Below are positions 1 through 8,178 of a stretch of 38,909 nucleotides of DNA, piece by piece (position 1 is the first letter of the stretch; every line of letters begins with the position of its first letter). The DNA is taken from NCBI GenBank assembly GCA_022760735.1, contig JAKELU010000004.1, positions 1 to 38,909 of the forward strand, given 5' to 3'. The DNA comes from Firmicutes bacterium FC7 (GTDB taxonomy: Bacteria > Bacillota > Clostridia > Tissierellales > Tissierellaceae). The position numbers and the translations under genes were made by a program. The notes beneath the pieces were generated by a model, which did no database searches, was not told where the DNA came from, and saw nothing but the letters and a program-made list of their open reading frames with translations.

Positions 1-70
1 ACATCTTTATCTTATATTTGCAACTGGAAATGTAAGGTAACTTATCCTTAATTAAAGTTATAAATCTTAT

Positions 71-92
71 TAGCCTTTTTAGGCTGTTTTGT
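71..92 (+). terminator. possible weak terminator near the window edge
   Basis: A 5-bp inverted repeat (AGCCT, four T, AGGCT) is followed by GTTTTGTT. It could end a gene lying left of the window. The rest of positions 1-234 holds no open frame or RNA that I can recognise; it is AT-rich leader DNA in front of the HAD gene. Confidence 0.25.
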
Positions 93-234
93 TAATATAT
101 CACGAAATCTATTCTCAAATCAATGGTTTCTTTTGGTAGTTTTCTAATTATAATTAAATATTATACATAGTTTAATTACTTTCAATTACTTATATGATAA
201 AATACTATTATTGCTGTAAGGAAAGGATGATATT

Positions 235-921
235 TTGAATAAATACAATACACTTTTGTTTGATGTTGATGATACAATTCTAGATTTTAAAAAGGGTGAA
301 CATCAAGCACTTAATGATTTATTCACTGAATTACAAATAAATGATATAGAAAAGATCATAAACGATTTTAAGTTTATTAATTCAGGATTATGGAAAGACC
401 TTGAAAATGGTCTTGTAACCCGTGATTATGTATTAAACGAACGCTTTACTATTCTATTTAAGAAATATAATAAATTAGTTGATGGTAAGGAAATTGAAAA
501 AAGATATAGGTATCATTTAAATATGCAACATGAACCTATACCAGGAGCCTACGATTTATTGGAATCTTTATATAAAAAGTACAGTCTTTATATAATCACT
601 AATGGAGTATCTGAAACTCAACGTAAAAGGTTATCGGATTCCAAATTATATAAATATTTTGATGGACTTTTTATATCTGAAGAAATAGGTTTTGAAAAAC
701 CTTCTAAGGAGTTTTTTAATGCAGTTGCTACAAGAGTTCAAGATTTTAATATAGAATCAACTTTGGTAATTGGTGACTCTTTAACTGCAGATATATTAGG
801 AGGAGCAAATTACAATATGGATACTTGTTGGTTCAATCCTCAAATGAAGAAAAACACAACTAAAATTGAACCAACTTATGAAATATATAATTTAATGGAT
901 TTAATAAATATTCTAAAATGA
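235..921 (+). CDS. HAD superfamily hydrolase, YjjG-like noncanonical pyrimidine nucleotidase
   Basis: A 228-aa cytoplasmic phosphatase of the HAD-IA group. The nucleophile motif DVDDT is at residues 10-14, motif II (IITNG) is near 120, the motif III lysine lies in GFEKPS, and motif IV is GDSLTADI near 180. Between motifs I and II is an alpha-helical cap of the YjjG/phosphoglycolate-phosphatase type. Family knowledge: YjjG-type enzymes dephosphorylate noncanonical nucleotides such as 5-substituted dUMP and so clean the nucleotide pool. The start is TTG, chosen because GGAAAGGATGA lies 4-15 nt upstream and no ATG fits. The gene stands alone; it runs opposite to the following gene and ends at a strong hairpin. 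The exact substrate is inferred from overall resemblance, and a general HAD phosphatase remains possible. Confidence 0.85.
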   Translation: MNKYNTLLFDVDDTILDFKKGEHQALNDLFTELQINDIEKIINDFKFINSGLWKDLENGLVTRDYVLNERFTILFKKYNKLVDGKEIEKRYRYHLNMQHEPIPGAYDLLESLYKKYSLYIITNGVSETQRKRLSDSKLYKYFDGLFISEEIGFEKPSKEFFNAVATRVQDFNIESTLVIGDSLTADILGGANYNMDTCWFNPQMKKNTTKIEPTYEIYNLMDLINILK

Positions 922-956
922 CTATTTCAGAGTCAAAATCCTTATAAACTTATTAG

Positions 957-1010
957 AAAAAAGACTTATATAGATATACTCCATTTGAATGTCTATATAG
1001 GTCTTTTTAT
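957..1010. terminator. bidirectional rho-independent terminator
   Basis: An 18-bp stem (958-975 with 991-1008, two G-U pairs) ends in T5 on the plus strand and T6 on the minus strand. It separates the convergent HAD gene and the nifX-like gene and can serve both. Confidence 0.85.
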
Positions 1011-1050
1011 GTTTTTTATCAAAATTTAACTAAACAAAAGCTTATGTATA

Positions 1051-1419
1051 TTAGTGGCTACAACCGTGACTTTCACAGCTACTATCTACATTAAACTCAA
1101 CCAACTTATTATTTTTAATCAATTCAAGATTTTTAGAGATAGTGCCTTCGCTTGCTTTATATACTTTTATATCCTGTGCATTTAACTTCGTTAAAGCACC
1201 AGACCCTATACCTCCTACTAAAATTGCATCTACTTCTTCACCGTTAAGTGCTTTTAATGGCTGGCACATTCCATGTTCATGATGCTGATCACTATTGTTA
1301 ATAATTTTTGATTCTTTTTTATCAGTATCATAAATCATAAAATATGGAGCCGATCCAAAGTGACCATATACCACACTTTCTAGACCTTCATTTTCTTTAA
1401 TCGGAAAACAAACTTTCAT
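1051..1419 (-). CDS. NifX/NifB-family iron-molybdenum cluster-binding protein with His/Cys-rich insert and tail
   Basis: A 122-aa protein of the dinitrogenase iron-molybdenum cofactor-binding fold (Nitro_FeMo-Co family). The N-terminus MKVCFPIKENEGLES, the segment GHFGSAPYFMIYDTD near 20-33, and VDAILVGGIGSGAL near 63-76 are typical. Two features stand out: an insert DQHHEHGMC near residues 44-52 and a C-terminal CESHGCSH, both plausible metal ligands. No nitrogenase gene is in the window, so a cofactor role in nitrogen fixation is not supported; small stand-alone members of this family are common in anaerobes. The ATG has AAGAAGGGAG upstream. It lies 17 nt after the ArsR gene and is very likely co-transcribed with it, which suggests metal or redox-responsive expression. 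Function is inferred from fold only. Confidence 0.75.
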   Translation of the reverse strand: MKVCFPIKENEGLESVVYGHFGSAPYFMIYDTDKKESKIINNSDQHHEHGMCQPLKALNGEEVDAILVGGIGSGALTKLNAQDIKVYKASEGTISKNLELIKNNKLVEFNVDSSCESHGCSH

Positions 1420-1436
1420 TTATTTCTCTCCCTTCT

Positions 1437-1793
1437 TTAATTAGTATTTTTCTGGCAACATTTATTTTTCTTTATGGTGCATTCTGCCATACATTCTTTT
1501 GGAATATGTAAGTTTTCATAAGTTAAATCATTTATCAAAATTTCTTCTATGAAACGAGCTATGATAGAAAAAGTTTCTTCTTGGACATTATATTGTACAA
1601 AATATCCTATTTTCTCTCCTTTAATTATGTCAGCTTCTCTTAGTATCTTCAAATGTTGCGAAACAGCTGCTGGTGATATTCCGAGATGCTTGGAAATACC
1701 TTTTGCACATATATTTCTCTTAGTAAGGAAAATCAAGATTTTTAATCTAGTTTCATCACCTAACGCTTTAAAAATTTTAACGACCTTATCCAT
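1437..1793 (-). CDS. ArsR/SmtB-family winged-helix transcriptional repressor
   Basis: A 118-aa regulator. The N-terminal helices FKALGDETRLKIL (8-20) and the recognition region SPAAVSQHLKILREA (about 40-54) are classic ArsR family. The usual alpha-3 metal site ELCVCDL is replaced by NICAKGI with a single Cys, while the C-terminal tail is cysteine-rich (KECMAEC, then KKNKCC). Sensing may therefore use tail cysteines, or the protein may respond to a different ligand. The ATG at 1793 has AGAGGTGAG seven nt upstream. It is the first gene of a two-gene operon with the NifX-like protein. A palindrome overlapping the expected transcription start is a probable autorepression site. The ligand cannot be named from sequence. 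Confidence 0.88.
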   Translation of the reverse strand: MDKVVKIFKALGDETRLKILIFLTKRNICAKGISKHLGISPAAVSQHLKILREADIIKGEKIGYFVQYNVQEETFSIIARFIEEILINDLTYENLHIPKECMAECTIKKNKCCQKNTN

Positions 1794-1808
1794 TACTCAC
1801 CTCTTTTA

Positions 1809-1826
1809 ATTAAGTATTTACTTAAT
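1809..1826. promoter_or_regulatory. probable ArsR operator palindrome
   Basis: A perfect inverted repeat ATTAAGTA-TT-TACTTAAT lies just downstream of the -10 box and over the probable transcription start of the arsR-nifX operon, where a repressor would block initiation. A related half site (CTTAATTAG) lies at 1841-1849. Binding by the adjacent ArsR protein is inferred from position and symmetry. Confidence 0.65.
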
Positions 1827-1829
1827 CAT

Positions 1830-1858
1830 ATAATATTATGCTTAATTAGTTTTGTCAA
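1830..1858 (-). promoter_or_regulatory. sigma-A type promoter of arsR-nifX operon
   Basis: Read on the minus strand: TTGACA (1858-1853), a 17-nt spacer, then TATTAT (1835-1830). The -35 box is consensus, spacing is ideal, and the start would fall in the operator palindrome. Confidence 0.8.
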
Positions 1859-1865
1859 GTATATT

Positions 1866-1898
1866 AAAAAGCCCTTGCTATATTACAAGGGTTTTTAA
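1866..1898 (-). terminator. terminator of selO
   Basis: Stem AAACCCTTG / CAAGGGCTTT around an 8-nt loop overlaps the selO stop codon region and is followed on the minus strand by TTTTTAATAT. Confidence 0.75.
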
Positions 1899-3364
1899 GT
1901 TCCACAGTAAGTAATATATGGAATATGTGACTGTGGAGGTAACTTTGCATATTCTTCTTGCTCTACAGAGTACTCATATGGATTCGAAAGTACGTCTAAA
2001 AGTCCCTGTAGTTTACAGTAATCATTATTTTCGACTGCAGCAGACAGAGCTTCTTCGACTCTATAATTTCTTGGGATAACGGAAGGATTGTTCATTTTCA
2101 TCAAATTCTTACTTTCTTCTTTTGACTCATTTTGTTTATTTAACCTTTCCTTCCATTTTTCACTCCAATCTATAAATTCAGAAGAGTTATATATATTCGC
2201 ACTAGAAAGCTTTCCAATTGTTAACTCCCTAAATGTATTAGTATAATCAGCTTTATACTTTTCCATTATATTTAATAGTTCTATTATAATGGCTTCATCC
2301 TCTGGTTCTTCTCCAAATAAGCCTAATTTCTTTCTCATTCCTTTTAGCCAATATTTATAATATATCTTTTCAAAATCTGATATAGCTTCATTTGCTATTT
2401 TCATTGCTTTTTCTTGCTCATTGTGTAATAAAGGCAAGATGGACTCAGCAAATCTTGCTAAATTCCAAGCAGCTATTTTGGGTTGATTTTTATATGCATA
2501 TCTACCGTATCTGTCAATAGAGCTAAATACTGTATTCGGATTATATATATCCATGAAAGCACAAGGTCCATAATCAATTGTTTCCCCGCTTATTAACATA
2601 TTATCCGTATTCATAACTCCATGAACAAATCCTACTAACTGCCATTTAGCAATTAACTTAGCTTGACGATGAACTACTCCTTTTAAAAATAGAAAATATT
2701 TGTCATCGTCTGAAATAAATTCTAGATAATGTCTAAGAATTGTGTAATCAGTTAACAGTCTTAAGTCTTCAATATTACCATAATGATATATATATTGGAA
2801 TGTACCTACTCTTATATGACTCGATGCAACTCTTGTGAGTATTGCTCCTGGGAGAATTCTTTCTCTTAAAATGTTCTCACCTGTAGTCACAACAGCCAGG
2901 CTACGAGTAGTTGGAATTCCTAATTTATACATTGCTTCACTTATTATATATTCTCTAAGCATTGGACCTAAGACTGCTTTGCCATCCCCTCCTCTAGAAT
3001 ATGGCGTTCTTCCTGATCCTTTAAGCTGTATATCAAATCTTTCTCCCTTAGGAGTGATATGTTCTCCAATGAGAATAGCACGGCCATCTCCTAACATTGT
3101 AAAGTATCCATATTGATGACCTGCATAGGCTTGCGCTAGTGGATAAGCTCCTTCAGGAATACTATTTCCAACAAGGACATTTAGCCCAGTACTTTTAAGA
3201 TACTGTACGTCAAGTCCTAGTTCTTCTGAAAGGGCTTTATTTAAAATCACCAACTTTGGATTTTCAACTGGTTCAGGAGCTTGTTTTGTAAAAAGTTTTT
3301 GAGGTAAATGAGAATAACTATTTTCAAAATTCCAACCCCTTTTTGTTTGTAAATCATCTACCAT
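1895..3364 (-). CDS. selO: SelO protein adenylyltransferase (YdiU/UPF0061 family)
   Basis: A 489-aa pseudokinase-fold enzyme that transfers AMP from ATP to Ser/Thr/Tyr of target proteins (family knowledge). Visible motifs: the glycine-rich [10 protein letters not shown] near 92-101, [17 protein letters not shown] near 114-130, the catalytic-loop equivalent [10 protein letters not shown] near 247-256, and the DFG equivalent DYGPCAFMD near 264-272. The protein ends in YCGT; the terminal Cys corresponds to the position that is selenocysteine in animal SelO, so this is the Cys form although the organism clearly makes selenoproteins. Length is typical. The ATG is preceded by AAAGGAATGAAG. It is divergent from the cupin gene. 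Role by homology: redox or stress signalling; the targets are unknown. Confidence 0.93.
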   Translation of the reverse strand: MVDDLQTKRGWNFENSYSHLPQKLFTKQAPEPVENPKLVILNKALSEELGLDVQYLKSTGLNVLVGNSIPEGAYPLAQAYAGHQYGYFTMLGDGRAILIGEHITPKGERFDIQLKGSGRTPYSRGGDGKAVLGPMLREYIISEAMYKLGIPTTRSLAVVTTGENILRERILPGAILTRVASSHIRVGTFQYIYHYGNIEDLRLLTDYTILRHYLEFISDDDKYFLFLKGVVHRQAKLIAKWQLVGFVHGVMNTDNMLISGETIDYGPCAFMDIYNPNTVFSSIDRYGRYAYKNQPKIAAWNLARFAESILPLLHNEQEKAMKIANEAISDFEKIYYKYWLKGMRKKLGLFGEEPEDEAIIIELLNIMEKYKADYTNTFRELTIGKLSSANIYNSSEFIDWSEKWKERLNKQNESKEESKNLMKMNNPSVIPRNYRVEEALSAAVENNDYCKLQGLLDVLSNPYEYSVEQEEYAKLPPQSHIPYITYCGT

Positions 3365-3435
3365 AGTTCTTCATTCCTTTAATTATTAGTTTTACTTATA
3401 TGATTAGTGTCTGCATTCCCAACTAGATAAGTATA

Positions 3436-3447
3436 GGTAAATTTACC
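3436..3447. promoter_or_regulatory. 12-bp perfect palindrome between selO and cupin gene
   Basis: GGTAAATTTACC is a perfect dyad in the 149-bp divergent intergenic region, flanked by TA and CTA. A shared operator is possible but no regulator is linked. Confidence 0.35.
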
Positions 3448-3513
3448 CTAAATCACTATTTTAAAACTAAATCATATTATATTAATATCTAACAATATGA
3501 AAGGATGAGGCAA

Positions 3514-3987
3514 ATGAATAACTATAATAGACCTTGTTCAAATCCACATGATTACTCAGGTTATTACCGTAACTGTACTGATCTTAGAGATTATGGTCCA
3601 AATCCATTTGTAGTAAATATTGCTGAAGTAACTAAACAGAATCCAAATTTTAGACTAGCTTTATGGACAGGTAATAACATGCAATTAACTTTGATGAGTT
3701 TACATCCTGGAGAAGACATAGGGCTTGAGATTCATTATGATGTGGACCAATTTCTTCGAATTGAAGAAGGTCAAGGATATGTTATAATGGGTAATGATCC
3801 TAATAATATGTATTTCCAACGAAGAGTCTTTGATGATGATGTAATATTAGTGCCTGCAGGTACATGGCATAATTTAATAAACATTGGTTGTACTCAACTA
3901 AAACTATATTCTATTTATGCACCACCTGAACATCCTTGGGGAACAGTTCACCCTACAAAGGAAGATGCAGAAAGAGATCATAGATAA
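3514..3987 (+). CDS. single-domain cupin protein
   Basis: A 157-aa RmlC-like cupin. The first cupin motif region is around GEDIGLEIHYDVDQFLRIEEGQG (His and Asp/Gln/Glu metal-ligand positions), and the second is VPAGTWHNLINIG with its conserved His. The N-terminal 30 residues are Asn/Tyr/Cys-rich and poorly conserved in such proteins. Family knowledge: small proteins of this type bind a divalent metal and are variously annotated as sugar isomerase-like or dioxygenase-like, with no settled reaction. I chose the ATG at 3514 rather than the in-frame ATG at 3505, because AAAGGA (3500-3504) sits 8-9 nt before 3514 while 3505 overlaps the Shine-Dalgarno. It is monocistronic, ending in a strong hairpin. 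The function is not assigned. Confidence 0.8.
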   Translation: MNNYNRPCSNPHDYSGYYRNCTDLRDYGPNPFVVNIAEVTKQNPNFRLALWTGNNMQLTLMSLHPGEDIGLEIHYDVDQFLRIEEGQGYVIMGNDPNNMYFQRRVFDDDVILVPAGTWHNLINIGCTQLKLYSIYAPPEHPWGTVHPTKEDAERDHR

Positions 3988-4002
3988 TGCTATTAACAAA
4001 AT

Positions 4003-4032
4003 AAACCCTTGATTTATAATTATCAAGGGTTT
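4003..4032. terminator. bidirectional terminator, cupin / TRIC
   Basis: A perfect 11-bp stem AAACCCTTGAT (4003-4013) with ATCAAGGGTTT (4022-4032). It lies between convergent genes and overlaps the stop codon of the channel gene. The T-tract is short on both strands. Confidence 0.7.
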
Positions 4033-4705
4033 ACACCATTTTATCTTTTAACTTTAAATTATTCGAATCTTTAATTGTTTTTACTTTTGGGAGATTCCAT
4101 CTATAGCGAGCTGCCAAAATTCTTATAATTATTACTATACCAGCACCAACTATCATGGATATTGTTCTTCCTACAAAAGGCCATAAAACAGAGCATATGG
4201 CTGCACCTACTGTTGAAGCACTGGCATAGATATGTTTTTGAAAGACATATGGCATTTTACCTGCCATAACATCTCGAAGAATACCTCCACCAACGCCAGT
4301 AGTAACACCTAGAAAAACTAAAAGAAACAGATTGGTATTCGTAAGAGTATTTAAGCCTACATTAACTCCTACAACTGTAAAAATCCCTAGTCCTAGACTA
4401 TCTAAAATAATTATTAATTTATCATTAGTCTTATTACCTAAGATATTTACTTTAGATTTACTTATAATTATAAATAAAATAATTGAAACTATAATTCCTA
4501 AAATCGCATTTGTAGGATTTCTGAAAGCATTAGGTGGATTTATGCCAAGAATTAAATCTCTTATTATACCGCCACCTACCGCTGTAGTCATCCCCAGCAT
4601 TGAAACACCTAATATATCCATATCTCTTTCAATTGCTGTCATTGCACCCGAGGATGCAAAGGCAATTGTACCTATGATTTCTAATATAAGTATAAATAGC
4701 TCCAT
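4031..4705 (-). CDS. TRIC-type (UPF0126) membrane channel/transporter, YicG-like
   Basis: A 224-aa integral membrane protein with about seven hydrophobic segments and the two internal repeats of the UPF0126 family. Each repeat carries the diagnostic GGG-x-x-RD element: VGGGIIRDLILGINPP near residues 43-58 and VGGGILRDVMAGKMP near 137-151. Bacterial members include trimeric intracellular cation channel homologues and glycine transporters (E. coli YicG), so either cation conductance or glycine movement is possible. Glycine would fit an organism with glycine reductase, but that link is inference. The last ~25 residues are charged and cytosolic. The ATG at 4705 has AGGAG upstream. Transcription starts from a consensus promoter back-to-back with the T-box promoter. 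Confidence 0.85.
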   Translation of the reverse strand: MELFILILEIIGTIAFASSGAMTAIERDMDILGVSMLGMTTAVGGGIIRDLILGINPPNAFRNPTNAILGIIVSIILFIIISKSKVNILGNKTNDKLIIILDSLGLGIFTVVGVNVGLNTLTNTNLFLLVFLGVTTGVGGGILRDVMAGKMPYVFQKHIYASASTVGAAICSVLWPFVGRTISMIVGAGIVIIIRILAARYRWNLPKVKTIKDSNNLKLKDKMV

Positions 4706-4757
4706 CCCTAATGCTCCTATCCAATGTCATTTCAAATTCCGTTATTTAGCTATATTA

Positions 4758-4786
4758 AATATAATCAAAAATGCGTAGATTGTCAA
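4758..4786 (-). promoter_or_regulatory. promoter of the TRIC-type channel gene
   Basis: Minus strand: TTGACA (4786-4781), 17-nt spacer, TATATT (4763-4758). Confidence 0.75.
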
Positions 4787-4827
4787 TGTACTTACTATAA
4801 TTATTTTACATATATTAAAAATTCATT

Positions 4828-4856
4828 TGACATATATAGAAATTTCTAATATATTA
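4828..4856 (+). promoter_or_regulatory. promoter of the T-box leader
   Basis: TTGACA (4828-4833), 17-nt spacer, TATATT (4851-4856). The spacer holds a perfect 12-bp palindrome TAGAAATTTCTA (4838-4849), so a second layer of control is possible. Confidence 0.8.
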
Positions 4857-4874
4857 TATAATAAATCAAAAGCT

Positions 4875-5100
4875 ATAATGAGGAATAGTAGAAAGAAATA
4901 TGCTAACAGGAAAGAAGGTCCACCGACTGAGAGGCCTTCCTAGATAAGTTCTTTTGAACCTACCCTCTAAGCTGTGGGTGATAAAGCCTGTCCGTTAACC
5001 ATCGTTACTGGTTTCAAGTGGATTAGAATTTATTCTAATCAATTTGGGTGGTACCGCGATTTAACCTTCGTCCCTTATTTTGGGATGAAGGTTTTTTATT
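4875..5100 (+). promoter_or_regulatory. T-box riboswitch leader, probably tRNA-Pro responsive
   Basis: Stem I starts at GAGG (4880-4883) and closes with CCTC (about 4963-4967). Its loop-E elements are AGTA (4887-4890) and GAA (4956-4958), with the specifier region CCTACC directly after GAA; in that register the specifier is CCU (4959-4961), a proline codon. Stem III is GATTAGAAT/ATTCTAATC (5020-5040). The T-box bulge AATTTGGGTGGTACCGCG is at 5041-5058. The terminator AACCTTCGTCCC (5063-5074) with GGGATGAAGGTT (5082-5093) is followed by a run of T. Uncharged tRNA should stabilise the antiterminator. If the specifier register were one base later it would read CUA (Leu); the downstream enzyme makes proline, which favours CCU. 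Confidence 0.93.
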
Positions 5101-5171
5101 ATATAAGCTTTTAACTTACTTTTAATTCAAACCTTATGATTATTAAAAATTTCTAAAAGGAGGTAATGGTT

Positions 5172-6188
5172 ATGGAAATGAGTTTAAGCAAAACCCAAAG
5201 CTATACTAATAGCGTTATTATAAAGACTGCAGAGAAGGACAGACATGTGCCCGATGATTTCTATTCTACTACAAATCATCAAACCTTTATCTTCTTAAAC
5301 AATAAATGGGTTGAAGTTAAGCACCAAAGAATGGATGCTTTAATAGTTATAAATGAATTTGGACCATATTGTAAGAAACTAAGAGATATTAAAAAAGGTG
5401 ATAAAGTTGTTTGTGGAGATAGTGGAATAAAAGTAATTACTAGTTCCAATAAGGAAGATTATAATAGTTTTAACTTTATGAGTAACGATGTATCTTCAGA
5501 AAGGCGCAACGATGTTCTTATTCATAACTTAGCATCAAAATTAGTAAATGAAAATAAAAAACTCACTATAGTTGCAGGACCTGTTGTAGTTCATACTGGA
5601 GGAGACTATTATCTTTCAGAACTCATCAGAAATAATTATGTTGCAAGTCTTTTAAGTGGTAATGCCTTAGCTGTTCACGATATAGAAAAGAATCTATTTG
5701 GAACATCTTTAGGGGTATGTAGCAAAACAGGAAATGTAGTTGAGAATGGGTATAGAAATCATATGAGAGCAATAAACCAGGTAAACGGATATGGTTCTAT
5801 TGAGGGAATAGTTAAAGCAGGAAAACTTAAATCAGGCATAATGTATGAATGTATAAAAAACGGTGTACCATTTGTGTTAGCAGGTAGTCTAAGAGATGAT
5901 GGACCGCTACCAGATACAATAACGGATATGATTGAAGCACAAGGAGCATATGGTGAATTATTAGCAAAAGCTGAGATTGTTTTAGTCTTAAGCACGATGC
6001 TTCATGGAATAGCCGTAGGAAATATGTTACCATCGAAAATCCAGCTAATATGCGTAGATATTAATTCGGCAGTAGTTACTAAGCTAAGTGATAGAGGCAG
6101 CTCTCAAGCAACTGGCATTGTAACTGATGTAGGACTTTTCTTAAACTTACTAGTAAAAGAAATACAATTATTAAAGTCAAAAGCATAA
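5172..6188 (+). CDS. alternative ornithine cyclodeaminase, TIGR00300 (LOR/SDH-type) family
   Basis: A 338-aa protein of the TIGR00300 family. The segment PDDFYSTTNHQTF near 27-39 and the KGDKVV/GDSGIKV stretch near 97-110 belong to the LOR/SDH region. Further on are AGPVVVHTGGDYYLSELI near 137-154, a GNALAVHDIE segment, and a Rossmann-like C-terminal part with DDGPLPDT and AEIVLVLSTMLHGIAVGNMLP. Family knowledge: the archaeal member (MMP1218 type) and the C-terminal half of cyanobacterial AgrE convert L-ornithine to L-proline plus ammonia. The start is ATG 5172, because AAGGAGG (5157-5163) is 8 nt upstream; ATG 5166 is too close. Its control by a probable proline T-box suggests that proline supply is its job. 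The enzyme assignment is from family recognition, and the pathway role is inferred from the leader. Confidence 0.8.
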   Translation: MEMSLSKTQSYTNSVIIKTAEKDRHVPDDFYSTTNHQTFIFLNNKWVEVKHQRMDALIVINEFGPYCKKLRDIKKGDKVVCGDSGIKVITSSNKEDYNSFNFMSNDVSSERRNDVLIHNLASKLVNENKKLTIVAGPVVVHTGGDYYLSELIRNNYVASLLSGNALAVHDIEKNLFGTSLGVCSKTGNVVENGYRNHMRAINQVNGYGSIEGIVKAGKLKSGIMYECIKNGVPFVLAGSLRDDGPLPDTITDMIEAQGAYGELLAKAEIVLVLSTMLHGIAVGNMLPSKIQLICVDINSAVVTKLSDRGSSQATGIVTDVGLFLNLLVKEIQLLKSKA

Positions 6189-6219
6189 TGAAAAATTTAA
6201 TAACTCTAACCAATTTAAT

Positions 6220-6253
6220 AAGCTCTTATGTTGAATCATAAGAGCTTTTATAT
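6220..6253 (+). terminator. terminator of the ornithine cyclodeaminase gene
   Basis: Stem AAGCTCTTATG (6220-6230) / CATAAGAGCTT (6237-6247) with loop TTGAAT, then TTTATATTTT. Confidence 0.85.
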
Positions 6254-6295
6254 TTTAATTTTATCAACCACAAATACATAATAAGAATAGAGGCT

Positions 6296-7939
6296 TTATT
6301 CATTAAATCCTTGCTCTGAGGTATCTAGCTCATCTGTAGCTAATGAAAATTCTATATCATGTTCAACTTTAATCATAATTACAACATCGTCTGTTAACAG
6401 CAAGGTATTTCCATCCGGAACAATAATATCGCTACCTTTACGCTGCACCATTACTATAAGGTGATCAGGAGGTAATTCTAAATCCTTGATGTACTTATTC
6501 TCCCATTTATGCCCTTTAGGAATTGTGAACTCTATAAGGTCTTGGCCAGTTTCATCAAAGTGCAATTCACCACCTAGTACAATCAAATCATTTTCTTCTA
6601 GCGTTACATGCCCCCTAGGAACAATCGTTTTTCCATTACGTTCAATCTTAGCAACAATAAAATCGAATGTAAGGTTTAGATCCTTTACTTGCTTACCAAT
6701 TAAGCTACTACCTGGATGGATTCTTGTTTCTAAGAAACCAATTTCCTCCTTATTTTGATAATAATTAAAAGTCTGTAATACAGTATCACTAGGATCTAGC
6801 ATGTCAAATCGTTTTGATGCTGGTGGCATTAAGCTACCTTGAATCAAGGATGAGAGTACACATATTCCAAATACTATATGATATATATCTATGGAGAATG
6901 CTCCCTGGCTATTCACTGCCATAATTGCAAAGGCAATAGCTGCAGCACCTCGAATACCTGCTAATGAAATTATGTTCAATTGATTGCGTTTGAGTTGAAA
7001 TGGTAACATTAAGAAATAAACAGCTACTGGACGAGCAATTAACGCCATAAATAGCATAATAGCTAGTGCTATTGGGAAAGTTCCAATGAATTTTGAGAAA
7101 TTTGATAATAGACCTAATATAAAAAACAGACAAATCTGCATGATTTCAGTAAATCCGTCAAAGAAAAAGACAATTTCACGCTTACCTCTAAACTCCATAT
7201 TACCAAGATAAATACCTAAAATATAAAGAGCCAAGTATCCATTGCCACCTAAAAGACTTGTCGTAGAGAACGTAATAAGCATAGCAGAAGCCATAAAGAC
7301 TGAATAGAGCCCATCTGCTCCTAGTGTAAGGTTTTTTATTATCTTACCTACAATAAATGCAAAAATAAAACCCATAACTATTCCAAGTGCTACTTGAGAT
7401 AATATCAAAATTGGAATGGATACTTTCGAGCCAACAATTGCAGATAAAAATACCATAGTCATTGTATAAGCAGCTGGGTCGTTTGATCCACTTTCGAGTT
7501 CAAGTAGAGATGCAGTATTGTATTTTAAATTCAAGTTTTTTGAACGTAGAATATTAGAAACACTGGCATAATCTGTGGAACCAACAATAGAACCAATCAG
7601 CATTCCTTCTAACAAGTTAAAGCCTAGGACATAGTAACAAAATAGACCTGTTATTAGTGCAGTAGCTACTACACCTAAGGAACTAAGTACAAGAGATTCT
7701 TTTGCAACAGATTTACCCATCTTCCAGTTAGTACCAAATCCACCATAAAACATGATGACCATCAGTGCAACCGTAGCAAAATTATCAGCGAATTGATAAT
7801 CCTCAAAATCAATGCCCATAGCACCAAAAAGCATACCTAATACAATAAATAATAATAAAGCAGGTATTCCATGCTTATTGGAAACACGAATAGCTAAGAG
7901 TGCAAGTATAAAAATAATACCTATAATTAAGTAAATCAT
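6296..7939 (-). CDS. K+/H+ (or Na+/H+) antiporter, NhaP2/CvrA family with two RCK-C domains
   Basis: A 547-aa CPA1-type antiporter. Residues 1-~385 form about 12-13 transmembrane segments of the Na_H_Exchanger domain; LELESGSNDPAAY near 145-157 carries the Asn-Asp ion-binding pair, and GSTDYASV near 121-128 is the other discontinuous helix. The cytosolic tail holds two TrkA-C/RCK-C-like domains (IHPGSSLIGKQVKDL... near 400-460 and IPKGHKWENKYIKDL... near 470-530), which in this family bind nucleotide or c-di-AMP type regulators. An HD-GYP protein is next to it, but it is in a separate transcription unit. ATG at 7939 with AAAGGAG upstream. Ion specificity (K+ versus Na+) cannot be read from sequence; K+ efflux is the family default. 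Confidence 0.88.
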   Translation of the reverse strand: MIYLIIGIIFILALLAIRVSNKHGIPALLLFIVLGMLFGAMGIDFEDYQFADNFATVALMVIMFYGGFGTNWKMGKSVAKESLVLSSLGVVATALITGLFCYYVLGFNLLEGMLIGSIVGSTDYASVSNILRSKNLNLKYNTASLLELESGSNDPAAYTMTMVFLSAIVGSKVSIPILILSQVALGIVMGFIFAFIVGKIIKNLTLGADGLYSVFMASAMLITFSTTSLLGGNGYLALYILGIYLGNMEFRGKREIVFFFDGFTEIMQICLFFILGLLSNFSKFIGTFPIALAIMLFMALIARPVAVYFLMLPFQLKRNQLNIISLAGIRGAAAIAFAIMAVNSQGAFSIDIYHIVFGICVLSSLIQGSLMPPASKRFDMLDPSDTVLQTFNYYQNKEEIGFLETRIHPGSSLIGKQVKDLNLTFDFIVAKIERNGKTIVPRGHVTLEENDLIVLGGELHFDETGQDLIEFTIPKGHKWENKYIKDLELPPDHLIVMVQRKGSDIIVPDGNTLLLTDDVVIMIKVEHDIEFSLATDELDTSEQGFNE

Positions 7940-8030
7940 ATATACTCCTTTCTAAAGGTACTAAACTGAGTTTCGAATAAATTAAATATTCATAATTCAT
8001 TTTTCAGACTATTTATATTGCATAAATATT

Positions 8031-8059
8031 ATATTATCATATATTAATTTTTTAGGCAA
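8031..8059 (-). promoter_or_regulatory. probable promoter of the antiporter gene
   Basis: Minus strand: TTGCCT (8059-8054), 17-nt spacer, TAATAT (8036-8031). Confidence 0.55.
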
Positions 8060-8178
8060 TTCATATCATTTCTACAATATTTCCTATTGATTTTAAAGAC
8101 ACAATCATCTTTGAACATAATAATCAGTCTCTAATGAAAATAATGAAACTAATTTTAATTATAAATCCTGTTTATTCA

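Noticed and set aside
1051-1419. nitrogen-fixation gene cluster
   Set aside because: A single NifX-fold protein without nifHDK, nifB or nifEN; such stand-alone proteins are widespread in anaerobes.
4332-4778. 148-aa plus-strand frame
   Set aside because: It is antisense to the TRIC-type channel gene, has low-complexity Ile/Ser composition and no recognisable domain.
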